DNA of 50,999 nt from an uncultured Pelagibacteraceae bacterium (GCA_902626725.1 CACOGI010000006.1:1-50999); one strand, 5' to 3'; counted from the first letter of the stretch, positions 1-8,829 are shown. Notes: generated from the sequence alone by a model not told the origin. Made by a program: numbers and translations.

Positions 1-350
1 TCTGCTTTAGGAGCTTCTTCTTTTTTGGACTCTTCAGAACCTTCTTTTTTTCTATCCTTTTTCGGAATTGCTTTTTGAGGATTGTTTCCATTAGCTGGCA
101 TTGGCATTAATTCATTTTCACCTAAAATCCTTGCCACTCTAGTAGTAGGTTGTGCACCTTGCCCCAACCAGTACTTAATTCTTTCTGCCTCTAATCCAAT
201 TCTCTCTTTTTTTTCTTTTGGTAATAATGGATTAAAAAAGCCTACTTTCTCTATAAATCTACCATCTCTTGCAAAACGACTGTCTGCCACTACAACTTTA
301 TAAACAGGTCTCTTTTTTGTTCCTCCTCGTGATAATCTAAGTTTTAACAT
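1..350 (-). CDS. rpsP: 30S ribosomal protein S16 (partial, 3' end outside window)
   Basis: Reading the minus strand from the ATG at 350 gives [19 protein letters not shown] followed by [19 protein letters not shown], the S16 signature at the N-terminus. S16 is an assembly protein of the small ribosomal subunit. The usual family domain ends near residue 80; here the frame stays open to the window edge with a Lys/Glu-rich tail ([21 protein letters not shown] begins near residue 96), so the C-terminus is extended and incomplete. The start is fixed by a strong Shine-Dalgarno just upstream. It lies directly downstream of ffh (15-base gap), the common ffh-rpsP order, so the two are probably co-transcribed. 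The partial state is due to the window boundary only. Confidence 0.95.
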   Translation of the reverse strand, partial: MLKLRLSRGGTKKRPVYKVVVADSRFARDGRFIEKVGFFNPLLPKEKKERIGLEAERIKYWLGQGAQPTTRVARILGENELMPMPANGNNPQKAIPKKDRKKEGSEESKKEEAPKA

Positions 351-354
351 TTAC

Positions 355-360
355 TCTCCT
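355..360 (-). promoter_or_regulatory. Shine-Dalgarno of rpsP
   Basis: On the minus strand AGGAGA stands four bases before the rpsP ATG. Good Shine-Dalgarno sites are not general in this window (many genes overlap or have AT-only leaders), so this marks a highly translated gene and fixes its start. Confidence 0.7.
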
Positions 361-365
361 TTTTT

Positions 366-1724
366 TTATTTTAGTTGATTAAATAATTCTGGAGGTATTC
401 CTTTATCAGACATACCTTTCAGATTTCCTTTTGACATCTTTTTCATCATTTCAGACATCATTTTAAATTGTTTTAACAATTTATTGATAGTGGCTGGATC
501 AGTTCCAGAACCATTAGCAATTCTTTTTTTTCTCGAACCATCAATTATTTTTGGGTTTTCTCTCTCTTTTTTTGTCATTGATAAAATTATAGCTTCGTTC
601 TTTGTTATCACACTTTCATCAATTCCAGCCGCATCCATTTGCGATTTAACTTTTGAGACGCCAGGCATAAAAGACATTATGCCCTCTATACCACCCATTT
701 TTTTCATTTGTCTAAGTTGAGTAAGATAATCTTGCATAGAAAATTGTCCTTTTTTTAAATTTTCTTCTACCTTTTTAATATTTTCCTCACCTAAATCCTG
801 GGCTGCTTTTTCAACGAGAGATACAATATCTCCCATTCCAAGAATTCTGTTAGCAATTCTATCTGGATGAAACACCTCAAGGTTTTCAATTTTCTCACCT
901 ATACCTAAAAATTTAATTGGAACTTGTGAAACAAATTTCATACTAACAGCGGCTCCTCCTCTAGCATCACCATCTGCTCTAGTTAAAATTATTCCAGAAA
1001 GATTAACTGTATTCTTGAATTCTTTTGCAATAGACGCTGCTACTTGCCCAGTAAGAGAATCAGCAACTAAAAAAGTCTCAGCAGGTTTAATTGTATTCTC
1101 AATTTGCTTTATTTCACTCATCATTTGTAAATCTATTTGTGTTCTACCAGCAGTATCAAATAAAATAATATCAGCACCATTCAGATTAGCAGCGCTAATT
1201 GCTCTTTGACAGATGTCAGTTGGTTGTTGTCCTTCAATTATTGGAAGAGTTAAAATATTATTTTGTTCACCTAAAGATTTTAATTGTTCTTGTGCAGCTG
1301 GCCTATAAATATCCAAACTAACCATCATTACTTTCTTTTTTTTTGTGTTTTCTAAATATCTTGCAAGTTTAGCAGTGGTGGTGGTTTTTCCTGAACCTTG
1401 TAGCCCAACCAACATCATGGGTACTGGTGGTACTGCATTTAGATTTACATCATTATTTTTTTCACCTAATAGGTTAACCAATTCATCATATACAATTTTT
1501 ACAACCATATCTCCAGGAGACGTAGATCTGATTATTTCCTGTCCTAAGGCTTTAGGTTTGACTTTTTCAATAAAGTCTTTTGCAACTTCAAGGGATACAT
1601 CTGCTTCTAATAAAGCTTGTCTAATACCTCTTAGTCCCTCATCCACTTGATTTTCATCAAGAGAAGGTGCTTTCTTTAAAGAGGAAAAAACTTCCTCAAA
1701 CTTATTTGTCAAATTTTCAAACAT
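366..1724 (-). CDS. ffh: Signal recognition particle GTPase Ffh
   Basis: SRP54/Ffh binds signal sequences of nascent membrane proteins and, with FtsY, delivers ribosomes to the translocon. Visible are the N domain, the P-loop GLQGSGKTTT (about residue 105), DTAGR, TRADGDARGG, and a methionine-rich M domain at the C-terminus (FKMMSEMMKKMSKGNLKGMSDK). I place the start at the ATG at 1724 (MFENLTNKFEEVF), which matches the family start; the frame is open to an ATG at 1751 but those nine residues lie in a structured leader. The protein is then 452 residues, normal for the family. rpsP follows 15 bases downstream. Its receptor gene ftsY is encoded close by on the other strand. Confidence 0.97.
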   Translation of the reverse strand: MFENLTNKFEEVFSSLKKAPSLDENQVDEGLRGIRQALLEADVSLEVAKDFIEKVKPKALGQEIIRSTSPGDMVVKIVYDELVNLLGEKNNDVNLNAVPPVPMMLVGLQGSGKTTTTAKLARYLENTKKKKVMMVSLDIYRPAAQEQLKSLGEQNNILTLPIIEGQQPTDICQRAISAANLNGADIILFDTAGRTQIDLQMMSEIKQIENTIKPAETFLVADSLTGQVAASIAKEFKNTVNLSGIILTRADGDARGGAAVSMKFVSQVPIKFLGIGEKIENLEVFHPDRIANRILGMGDIVSLVEKAAQDLGEENIKKVEENLKKGQFSMQDYLTQLRQMKKMGGIEGIMSFMPGVSKVKSQMDAAGIDESVITKNEAIILSMTKKERENPKIIDGSRKKRIANGSGTDPATINKLLKQFKMMSEMMKKMSKGNLKGMSDKGIPPELFNQLK

Positions 1725-1831
1725 ATTTATTACACGCAATAGTAATCGCACTAGTGGGCGAACCCTCGCTGACTAGTGTCGATCTCTTTGTTTCCAAAGA
1801 CACCGCAAATTTAACGTTTTTGCGGAAACAG
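1725..1831 (-). ncRNA. Structured 5' leader of ffh (three hairpins)
   Basis: Read on the minus strand, the leader between a likely promoter and the ffh ATG forms three successive hairpins. 1803-1825: 7-bp stem CCGCAAA/TTTGCGG. 1776-1803: GTGTC/GACAC outer and TTTG/CAAA inner stem closed by a GAAA (GNRA) tetraloop. 1749-1778: CACTAGT/ACTAGTG outer stem and GGG/CCC closed by a TTCG tetraloop, with a one-sided bulge AGCGA plus C. The outer strands of the second and third hairpins share bases 1776-1778, so they may compete. Stable tetraloops in such an AT-rich genome suggest a real RNA, either a cis-regulator of ffh or a processed small RNA. It does not show the SRP RNA domain IV consensus. I recall that structured RNAs have been reported in Pelagibacter intergenic regions, but I cannot verify whether this is one. 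Confidence 0.6.
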
Positions 1832-1837
1832 ATGCAA

Positions 1838-1866
1838 ATTATAATAGAGGTTCAAAAAGTCAATAA
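1838..1866 (-). promoter_or_regulatory. Candidate promoter of the ffh leader/ffh-rpsP
   Basis: On the minus strand a perfect TATAAT lies at 1843-1838, with TTATTG at 1866-1861 exactly 17 bases upstream. A start about seven bases downstream of the -10 would fall near 1831, just before the first leader hairpin. The site lies in the divergent gap to dapF. Confidence 0.5.
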
Positions 1867-1885
1867 ATAAGTTAAATAACTATAT

Positions 1886-2710
1886 ATGGACATTAAAGCA
1901 TTTAAAATGGACGGATTAGGTAATGATTTTGTCATTATTGACAATAGACAAAAAATTACAAACTTAACAAAAGAACAAATAATAAAAATTTGTAATAGAA
2001 ATTTTTTAGGTTGCGATCAATTAATATTAATAGAAAAAGATAAATCTACAGATGCTTTCTTAAAATTTTATAACTCTGATGGTGGAGAATCTAGTGCATG
2101 TGGTAATGGAACTAGATGTGTTGCTGATTTAATTTCAAAAGAGTGCAATAACAAAAGTATAGTTTTAAAAACTATGTCTGGAAATTTAAAATCTCAAATT
2201 TTAGGAAATAACATTGTCACGACTGAAATTGGTAAAGCTAAAACAGAATGGAATGAAATACCTTTGTCAGAAAAATTAAATACAAAAAATTTAAATATCA
2301 AAATTAGTGACAAAGATAATAAAGAGTATTCAGGCGGTACAGCGGTCAATGTTGGTAATCCACATATAATTTTTTTTGTTAATAAAATTGATAATTTTGA
2401 TATTAAAAAAATTGGTCCTAATATTGAAAATCATAAAATTTTTCCAGAAAAATGTAATGTAACTATTGCTCAAGTTGTTAATGAAAATCTAATTAAAGTT
2501 AAAGTCTGGGAGAGAGGCGCGGGTTTAACTAAAGCTTGTGGTACTGCAGCATGTGCAACCGCTTTTGCTGGAAAATTAAATAATTTAACCACCAATAAAA
2601 CAGATATAGAATTTGAAGATGGGAAATTAACAATTTCAATCGATGAAAAAAATTCAATTCATATGAAAGGCCCTGTTTCAGACATAAAAGAAATTGAAAT
2701 AAAATTGTAA
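1886..2710 (+). CDS. dapF: Diaminopimelate epimerase
   Basis: DapF interconverts LL- and meso-diaminopimelate for lysine and peptidoglycan synthesis, in the cytoplasm. The 274-residue length is normal. Both catalytic cysteines are visible: Cys72 in ESSACGNGTRC and Cys218 in TKACGTAACATA. The N-terminal FKMDGLGNDFV motif is typical. The leader to the ATG is AT-only (ACTATATATG) without a clear Shine-Dalgarno. The stop overlaps the ftsY start by one base (TAATG), so the two are translationally coupled. In other alphaproteobacteria a MiaB-like tRNA methylthiotransferase gene often sits between dapF and ftsY; it is absent here. Confidence 0.96.
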   Translation: MDIKAFKMDGLGNDFVIIDNRQKITNLTKEQIIKICNRNFLGCDQLILIEKDKSTDAFLKFYNSDGGESSACGNGTRCVADLISKECNNKSIVLKTMSGNLKSQILGNNIVTTEIGKAKTEWNEIPLSEKLNTKNLNIKISDKDNKEYSGGTAVNVGNPHIIFFVNKIDNFDIKKIGPNIENHKIFPEKCNVTIAQVVNENLIKVKVWERGAGLTKACGTAACATAFAGKLNNLTTNKTDIEFEDGKLTISIDEKNSIHMKGPVSDIKEIEIKL

Positions 2711-3627
2711 TGGGAATTTTTGATAAATTTAAAATTGGTTTTAAAAAGAGTGCATCAGCACTTACTTCTGGAATAAAAGAAATAATAATAAAAAAAGAAA
2801 TAGATGATGAAAATTTAGAAAAAATAGAAGAGTTTTTAATTCAATCAGATGTGGGAGTAGAAGCAGCATCTGAAATTAAAGAAATTATTTCAACTAAAAA
2901 AATTGATCCAAAAAAAGATTTATTAACCGAAATTAATTTAATTTTAAAAACATATATTATTTCTTTAATGAAACCTTTAGAAAATAATTCCTTTTTTAAA
3001 AAGAAGGATAAACTTACTGCAACTTTAATTTCGGGAGTAAATGGTGTTGGTAAAACAACCACTATAGGAAAAATTGGTAAAATTTTAAAAACTAATGGAT
3101 GTAAAGTGATGTTTGCAGCGTCAGATACTTTTAGAGCTGCAGCAATAGAACAACTAGAAAACTGGGCCAAGAAAGTAGATGTTCAAATAACCAAATCATC
3201 ACAAGGATCTGATCCAGCATCTGTTGCGTATAAAGCAATAGAAGAAGCCATGAAAAATAATTTTAATCAAGTTTTAATTGACACTGCTGGAAGGCTTCAA
3301 AATAAAAAAAATTTAATGGAGGAGTACAAAAAAATAGCAAATGTAACAAAAAAAATAGACCCAGATGCTCCTCATAATGTCATTTTAGTTTTAGATGCAA
3401 CTTCAGGACAAAATATAATCAATCAAGTTGAGGAATTTAATAAGATTATTCCAATAACAGGTATCATAATGACGAAATTAGATGGAACAGCAAAAGGTGG
3501 TATTCTTTTAGCTTTAGCAAAAAAATATAAACTTCCTATCATTGCATTAGGCTTAGGTGAAAAAGAAGATGATTTACAATTATTTGATGCAGAAAAATTC
3601 GCTGAGGCTTTTACTCAAATTAATTGA
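2710..3627 (+). CDS. ftsY: Signal recognition particle receptor FtsY
   Basis: FtsY is the membrane-associated SRP receptor GTPase. The NG domain is complete: P-loop GVNGVGKTTT (about residue 109), DTAGRLQ, TKLDGTAKGG and a C-terminal ALGLGEKEDDLQLFD. At 305 residues it lacks the long acidic A domain of the E. coli protein, which is usual for compact alphaproteobacterial FtsY; a short amphipathic N-terminus (MGIFDKFKIGFKKSA) is probably the membrane contact. It is coupled to dapF by a one-base overlap and converges with the next gene, its last eight bases overlapping that gene's 3' end. Confidence 0.96.
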   Translation: MGIFDKFKIGFKKSASALTSGIKEIIIKKEIDDENLEKIEEFLIQSDVGVEAASEIKEIISTKKIDPKKDLLTEINLILKTYIISLMKPLENNSFFKKKDKLTATLISGVNGVGKTTTIGKIGKILKTNGCKVMFAASDTFRAAAIEQLENWAKKVDVQITKSSQGSDPASVAYKAIEEAMKNNFNQVLIDTAGRLQNKKNLMEEYKKIANVTKKIDPDAPHNVILVLDATSGQNIINQVEEFNKIIPITGIIMTKLDGTAKGGILLALAKKYKLPIIALGLGEKEDDLQLFDAEKFAEAFTQIN

Positions 3628-4183
3628 TTAAATTACTAGAAATTAATGGTTTGTAGATATTACATTTATAATTTTCTTTAAACTTATAATGTCCACAATC
3701 TTTGGAAAACGATGATATTATAAAATCAAATTTACCAGTTGTAGGATAAAGTTCTAATCTTTTATCACTAATATCATATTTAAAATTTGCATTTAAACTT
3801 TTTACTGCACTAATCATTACTAATGTTTTATCATCTTTTAGTAAGTAATATGCAAAATCATCAGGAAATACAGGAAAGTCATATTCTTGTAAAAAGTATT
3901 TAGCTTTTGAGGGAAACCAATCATAAGAGATAAGTGGAGAAGACGATTTAGTTGAATGATTATATATGTAAAGATCTTTTGGATAATCATTAATATAGTT
4001 ACTTTCCTCACCTCTTGCTAAAATAGATTTTTCTCTACCCTTAAAATATAATGTAAATTCTTTATTATGTGAGTCCATATGATCAATATGAAATAAATCA
4101 TCTGGCTGAAAAAACTTGTCCTGGGAATAGACATAATTAATTAAAAAAAAGTATGATAAAAAAAATAAAAAAATATTTTTCAT
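3620..4183 (-). CDS. Secreted protein of unknown function
   Basis: I do not recognise the family. The 187-residue product starts with a Sec signal peptide (MKNIFLFFLSYFFLINYVYS followed by Q), with likely cleavage after YVYS, so a periplasmic or surface location is likely. The mature part is rich in aromatic residues and has two cysteines close to the C-terminus (DCGHYKFKENYKC) that could form a disulfide. It is the last gene of the minus-strand run and overlaps the ftsY 3' end by eight bases. A gap of 49 bases separates it from the hydrolase gene upstream, so co-transcription is possible. Confidence 0.7.
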   Translation of the reverse strand: MKNIFLFFLSYFFLINYVYSQDKFFQPDDLFHIDHMDSHNKEFTLYFKGREKSILARGEESNYINDYPKDLYIYNHSTKSSSPLISYDWFPSKAKYFLQEYDFPVFPDDFAYYLLKDDKTLVMISAVKSLNANFKYDISDKRLELYPTTGKFDFIISSFSKDCGHYKFKENYKCNIYKPLISSNLIN

Positions 4184-4232
4184 TATCTTAAGTTAAAAAA
4201 AAAATTTGAAGTATCTTTGTTTGGATTGTGGC

Positions 4233-5051
4233 TTAATTTAAACTTTTTAAAAAAGAATTTAGGGCTTTTATAAGATTTTCATCATATTCCATCATATGAT
4301 TGTCATGTTTTGTAAAGTAAGAATATTTTGGCTCATTTGCGATTTCATACATTTTTTTTCCCATGAAAAAAGGTACTATTTGATCCATTTCACCATGCAT
4401 TATTAAAACTGGAAAAGTCACATTTTTGATTTTATTTTTATTTTCAAATTTATCTTTCAATAGTAAGCCTACTGGTATGTATGGATAAAATATTTTTGCT
4501 GCATCAATCATAGATGTAAAAGGGGTTTCCAAAATTAGACCAGCAAAATTTTTGTTTTGTGACAGATGGGTAGCTACACCTGTGCCTAATGACTCTCCAT
4601 AAATAACAATATTCTTTTCTTCAGCTCCTTTATCAAGTAGCCAATTTATTGCACTTCTGCCATCCTCGTATAAACCTTTCTCAGACGGCTTTCCTTTATT
4701 CCCACTAAAACCTCTCCAAGCAATAATTAAAAAATTAACATTCATTGCTTGAAAATGATTTAATTTATGAATTCTATTTTCTAAAGATCCTGCATTTCCA
4801 TGAAAAAAAACAACTGTTTTATGTTTTTTTAAATCTTTTTCGTGATACCAACCTAATAATTCAATATTGTCACTAGTATTAATCTTAACTTTTTTAATAT
4901 TAACTGTTATCTGATCATCTGAGTAATTATTTTCATTTGGGTGATACATCAAATTTCTTTGATAAAAATATAAAAATATCAATATTAAAATATAAACAAA
5001 AATAATTATTTGAAGAAATAATAACAAAATGTTCCTAAACTTTTTTAACAT
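4233..5051 (-). CDS. Membrane-anchored alpha/beta hydrolase (BEM46-like)
   Basis: An uncleaved N-terminal membrane helix (about residues 8-29) precedes an alpha/beta-hydrolase domain. The oxyanion motif FFHGNAG is at 83-89, the nucleophile elbow GESLGTG puts Ser at 154, Asp223 lies in HGEMDQIVP and His252 in KHDNHMM, giving a complete triad. This layout (membrane anchor, YHPNE, HGNAGS, WRGFSGNKG) matches the BEM46/YfhR group of serine hydrolases, whose substrates are mostly unknown; an esterase or acylhydrolase is likely. The 5' end overlaps the DMT transporter gene by 17 bases, so the two are in one transcript. Confidence 0.85.
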   Translation of the reverse strand: MLKKFRNILLLFLQIIIFVYILILIFLYFYQRNLMYHPNENNYSDDQITVNIKKVKINTSDNIELLGWYHEKDLKKHKTVVFFHGNAGSLENRIHKLNHFQAMNVNFLIIAWRGFSGNKGKPSEKGLYEDGRSAINWLLDKGAEEKNIVIYGESLGTGVATHLSQNKNFAGLILETPFTSMIDAAKIFYPYIPVGLLLKDKFENKNKIKNVTFPVLIMHGEMDQIVPFFMGKKMYEIANEPKYSYFTKHDNHMMEYDENLIKALNSFLKSLN

Positions 5052-5940
5052 TATTTTTTTTTGCTAAATATACCCCAAAAAACACTAAGATTGTTCCTAT
5101 GAAATGATAATTTTCAAATTTTTCATCAAATAAAAAATAACCATAAATTGCTCCATAAACCGTAAAGATATAAAGTGTAAAACCTGTTAAAGACGCACCT
5201 AATTTTTTTTGAGCCATGGTATAAAGTGTAAATGCTATTATTCCTGGTGAAATAGCTGCAAAAACTACCCACAAATAAAACTTAGGAATAAAAACTGTTT
5301 GTTTGTAGAATATCTCTTCACCAATGTAAAAAGGTAATAAACTTAATGCTCCAAAAAAAGATATAATAGTAAATCTCTCAAAAATTTTTAATTTAGAATT
5401 CCAATAAAATAAATAAATTGAATATAAAGCCCAACCAATTGCCGCTGCTAACATCCATAAATCTCCAATAGTAAATTGTAAATTAATTAATAGATCAATA
5501 TTACCTTTTATTATAATTACTAAAACACCAATCAAACATATGATAAGACCAATTATTTTAGTAAAATTAATTTTTTCACTAAAGAAATAATATGATATTA
5601 AGATGATGAAAACAGGTGATGATGTATAAATAATCCCCATATTTGTAACCGTGGTAGTTTCACCTGCTAAAAATGGAAAAGCTCCACAAACACCACAACC
5701 CATTGAACCAAGAAAAAAAAGTTTTTTATATTCTTTTTTAATTATGTGAAAATTCTTTTTTAATGCCACATATGTAAAAGGTAACAATATCAGAAAAACT
5801 AACGTCCACCTCCAAAAAGCTAAAGAGATGGGTGGCACAAACTCTACACCACCTCTTGCCACTACTAAATTACTTGCCATAAAAATTGGCTGGATAAATA
5901 AAAGTGAAAGTGGAAAGAAATTAATCTTAAAATTTTTCAA
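5035..5940 (-). CDS. DMT-superfamily (EamA) inner-membrane transporter
   Basis: A 301-residue protein with about ten hydrophobic helices and two EamA repeats (the first about 10-140, the second about 160-295). Typical features are PPISLAFWRWTLVF in the first repeat and FFGVYLAKKN at the C-terminus. EamA proteins export metabolites or amino acids; the substrate cannot be read from sequence. It overlaps the downstream hydrolase gene by 17 bases and sits 11 bases after the 58-residue membrane protein gene, so it probably belongs to the same minus-strand transcript as the amidase and TRAP genes. Confidence 0.88.
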   Translation of the reverse strand: MKNFKINFFPLSLLFIQPIFMASNLVVARGGVEFVPPISLAFWRWTLVFLILLPFTYVALKKNFHIIKKEYKKLFFLGSMGCGVCGAFPFLAGETTTVTNMGIIYTSSPVFIILISYYFFSEKINFTKIIGLIICLIGVLVIIIKGNIDLLINLQFTIGDLWMLAAAIGWALYSIYLFYWNSKLKIFERFTIISFFGALSLLPFYIGEEIFYKQTVFIPKFYLWVVFAAISPGIIAFTLYTMAQKKLGASLTGFTLYIFTVYGAIYGYFLFDEKFENYHFIGTILVFFGVYLAKKNNVKKV

Positions 5941-5951
5941 TTCGAAAAAAA

Positions 5952-6128
5952 TTAATCTTTATCAAAAAAAGCTTCGTAAACCATCATGAATATAGCAATG
6001 CCCATGAGTAGATATACCGGTAAAACATCTAAAAACCCAATCATCATTGATCTTGTCAATGTAGTTGCTAGACCAACTAAGAAAAATATTGCAAAAAACA
6101 AACCAACTATTGTAGTTATTTTATTCAT
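5952..6128 (-). CDS. Small two-helix membrane protein (58 aa)
   Basis: Reading the minus strand from the ATG at 6128 to the TAA at 5952 gives 58 residues, starting MNKITTIVGLFFAIFFLVG and ending MVYEAFFDKD. There are two hydrophobic helices (about 5-24 and 34-52) joined by a short TLTRSMMIGF segment. The amidase stop codon abuts its ATG with no gap, which strongly supports translation. I do not recognise a family. Its place directly after amidase and TRAP genes suggests an accessory role in that membrane system, but this is inference only. Confidence 0.7.
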   Translation of the reverse strand: MNKITTIVGLFFAIFFLVGLATTLTRSMMIGFLDVLPVYLLMGIAIFMMVYEAFFDKD

Positions 6129-7454
6129 TTATTCTTGACACTCCTTTTCTAACCATCTAGCTACTCCCAAAAATCTATGATCATCGTATCGATCACCAAC
6201 TAATTGGACACCTAATGGTAAATTATTTTCACCTTCAAGTAAAGGGAGAGAAATACATGGTGTTCCAAGATAAGACCATACTTTATTAAATTCCGCTGTA
6301 CCTGTGCTCTTTAATCCCTTAGGAGCCACACCTGGACTTGATGGAGTTAATACACCGTGATAATCCTCAAAAACTTCTTGGTATGACTCATAACTTTGTT
6401 TTCTAAAATCAATCGCTTCAGCATATTCTTTAGCAGAATGTTTGTTACCTTTTGCAATCGCAGTTTGCATATATTTTGATAATTTTGATTTATATTTTTT
6501 ATAATAAATTCCAAAATTATTTGCCAAATCTGTTTCATGAATAATTTGATGGTATTTGTGAATATCTTTGAAGTACGATGGTTCATCAAAAACTTCAATA
6601 TTTTTAAATGATTTTATAAAGTAATCAAATGCTTCTCTAGATTTTTTATCAATTATTTTCCAATGATCAGTTTTATAAAAAATAAATTTAGGTTCAAACA
6701 ATGGTCCTTTTTTAGTTTCATTTAAAATATTTTCTGCAGAATAATAAACTGTTGCTGGATCGTAATTGTCTTTTTTTATCAAAACTTTTGCTAGTAAAGC
6801 AACATCTTCTACCGTTCTTGCGAACATACCAATATGATCTAAGGTGTTTGAAGTTTTTAATACTCCATTTCTTGAAATTAAACCATAACTAGGCTTATAC
6901 CCAACTACTCCACAATAAGATGCAGGTCTAATTACTGAACCTCCTGTTTGTGATCCAATTGATAATGGTGCCATCAAGGAGGCCACAGATGCAGCTGATC
7001 CACTTGAAGATCCACCTGGTGTTCTTGAATAGTCATGTGGGTTGGTAGTTTTAGGTGGACCTAGATATGCCAATTCTGATGTCGCTGTTTTACCCATAAT
7101 CAAAGCACCTGAAGCGTTTAATAAATCTACTATTTCGGCATTTTGAGAATATGACTTACCTTTTCTTATAACAGTTCCACATTCCGTAGGCATATCAATT
7201 GTGCCCACAATATCTTTAACAGCTACGGGAACACCATGTAATTGACCAACTGGTTTTCCTGATCTTCTATATTCGTCTGCCTCTGATGCTTTTTCTAATA
7301 AAATCTTTTTATCAAAATGTGCCCAAGCTTTTATGTCTTTTTCGAATTTACTTATTCTTTCTATATATTTTTCACAAACTTCAACCGATGAAATTTGGGC
7401 ATCTTTAATTTTCAATGCTAATTCCTCAACACTTAAAGAAAAAATATCTATCAT
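6129..7454 (-). CDS. Amidase-signature family amidohydrolase
   Basis: The amidase signature family hydrolyses amide bonds with a Ser-cisSer-Lys triad. All three are visible with canonical spacing: Lys80 in VAVKDI, cis-Ser149 in PGGSSSGS and nucleophile Ser173 in TGGSVIRPAS. Length is 441, usual for stand-alone amidases. No gatB or gatC lies nearby, so it is unlikely to be the GatA subunit of tRNA amidotransferase. It follows dctM by 13 bases in the TRAP/hydroxyacid cluster, so it may release a carboxylic acid from an imported amide that feeds the same pathway; the substrate is unknown. Confidence 0.88.
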   Translation of the reverse strand: MIDIFSLSVEELALKIKDAQISSVEVCEKYIERISKFEKDIKAWAHFDKKILLEKASEADEYRRSGKPVGQLHGVPVAVKDIVGTIDMPTECGTVIRKGKSYSQNAEIVDLLNASGALIMGKTATSELAYLGPPKTTNPHDYSRTPGGSSSGSAASVASLMAPLSIGSQTGGSVIRPASYCGVVGYKPSYGLISRNGVLKTSNTLDHIGMFARTVEDVALLAKVLIKKDNYDPATVYYSAENILNETKKGPLFEPKFIFYKTDHWKIIDKKSREAFDYFIKSFKNIEVFDEPSYFKDIHKYHQIIHETDLANNFGIYYKKYKSKLSKYMQTAIAKGNKHSAKEYAEAIDFRKQSYESYQEVFEDYHGVLTPSSPGVAPKGLKSTGTAEFNKVWSYLGTPCISLPLLEGENNLPLGVQLVGDRYDDHRFLGVARWLEKECQE

Positions 7455-7467
7455 TTATTTTTCAAAA

Positions 7468-8829
7468 CTAATTTGCAAATAATGTTTCTGGTAGCCATAA
7501 AGCTATTCCCGGAAACCAATACATTAAAACCATCGCTAATATTACAATAGCTAAGAAAGGCATTATACCTCTAAATATTTCCATTAATTCAACATTTCTA
7601 GACTGGACACCTTTTAAATAATAAGCAGACATTGCCATCGGTGGTGTTAAAAATGATGTTTGTAAATTAAGCGCAATTAACATTGCGAAAAAATATGGAT
7701 TTACTCCAAAAAATTCCACCAAAGGTAAAAAAATAGGAACGAAAATAATTAATATTTCTGTCCATTCTAATGGCCAGCCTAATAAAAAAATGATTAATTG
7801 AGTAATTACCAAGAATTGCCAAGGCTGAAGATTTAAAGATTTGAAAAAATGCTCAAAAACCTCATGACCACCTAAATATGAAAAAACGGATGCAAACGTC
7901 CAGGAGCCAATGAATAACCACATAATCATAGCTGTAGTCTTTGCTGTTAGAAATACCGATTCTTTAAAATTCTTCCATTTCAAAGTCTTATAAAAATAAG
8001 ACAATACTAAAGCACCAAAAGCACCTACAGCCGCTGCTTCTGCAGGAGTAGCTATGCCTGCAAGTATTGTTCCTAGGACTAAAATAATTAGCGAAAATAA
8101 TGGTAAGAAAGAAACTAAAACTTCTTTCATAATCACAGAAGTAGGTGGTATCTCCTCTGCGGCTGGTTTTGGTGCAATTGATGGATTCAACCAAGCTCTA
8201 AAAACTGCATAACTAATATAAAGTCCAGCTAACATCAATCCTGGAAATATTGCTGCAGCAAATAATCTTAATGGAGATAATTGTGCAATTACGGAATAAA
8301 CAATTAACATAATGCTTGGGGGTATTAATATTCCTAAACATCCACCTGCACAAATTATTCCAGATGCAAATTTTTTATCATAACCTGCTTTAACCATTGC
8401 TGGCCAGGCCAAAAGGCCCATCAATGTTACTACAGCCCCTATAATTCCTGTGGCCGTAGAAAAAAGTGTACAAGTAATCAAAGCTGCAACCGCCATAGAT
8501 GCTGGGAGTTTGTGAGAAGCTAGTCTAATTGCAAAAAATAACTTTGCTACTATTCCTGCTCTTTCTACTAAATATCCCATAAATAAAAAGAGCGGTACAG
8601 CCGTTAAAACATTATTATCCATTACAGTATAAGTATTCTGAACAAAAAGCTGAAATATCCTATTATCAAATAGGTGTTCCATTTTAGTTGGATCAAAATA
8701 TGCATAATAACCAAAGCCTAATCCCATTGCCATTAATGTAAATGCAATTGGGAAACCCAATAGAACTGCAAACAAAAATATGCCCATCATTAAGATAGCA
8801 ACTTCTGGATTTGTAAGACTAAATAACAT
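7468..8829 (-). CDS. dctM: TRAP transporter large permease (DctM family)
   Basis: A 453-residue protein with about twelve to thirteen helices; family features are the N-terminal GIFLFAVLLGFPIAFTL, LTAVPLFLFMGYLVERAG and GILIPPSIMLIVY. DctM is the sodium-coupled substrate channel of tripartite ATP-independent periplasmic transporters. The gene overlaps dctQ by 11 bases, and dctP lies upstream, so all three parts are present. Length and the EWTEILIIFVPIFLP segment fit the subgroup that works with mannitol/chloroaromatic or 2-oxoacid type binding proteins. Confidence 0.93.
   Translation of the reverse strand: MLFSLTNPEVAILMMGIFLFAVLLGFPIAFTLMAMGLGFGYYAYFDPTKMEHLFDNRIFQLFVQNTYTVMDNNVLTAVPLFLFMGYLVERAGIVAKLFFAIRLASHKLPASMAVAALITCTLFSTATGIIGAVVTLMGLLAWPAMVKAGYDKKFASGIICAGGCLGILIPPSIMLIVYSVIAQLSPLRLFAAAIFPGLMLAGLYISYAVFRAWLNPSIAPKPAAEEIPPTSVIMKEVLVSFLPLFSLIILVLGTILAGIATPAEAAAVGAFGALVLSYFYKTLKWKNFKESVFLTAKTTAMIMWLFIGSWTFASVFSYLGGHEVFEHFFKSLNLQPWQFLVITQLIIFLLGWPLEWTEILIIFVPIFLPLVEFFGVNPYFFAMLIALNLQTSFLTPPMAMSAYYLKGVQSRNVELMEIFRGIMPFLAIVILAMVLMYWFPGIALWLPETLFAN

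Noticed and set aside
82..303. Plus-strand frame of 73 codons opposite rpsP
   Set aside because: It is the antisense of a clear ribosomal protein gene and encodes nothing recognisable.
1749..1825. Possible SRP (4.5S) RNA next to ffh
   Set aside because: The GAAA-capped hairpin lacks the conserved asymmetric and symmetric loops of SRP RNA domain IV; location alone is not enough.
6129..7454. Amidase as GatA of Asp/Glu-tRNA amidotransferase
   Set aside because: No gatB/gatC beside it and the context is a TRAP/hydroxyacid cluster; the signature triad is common to all amidase-family enzymes.
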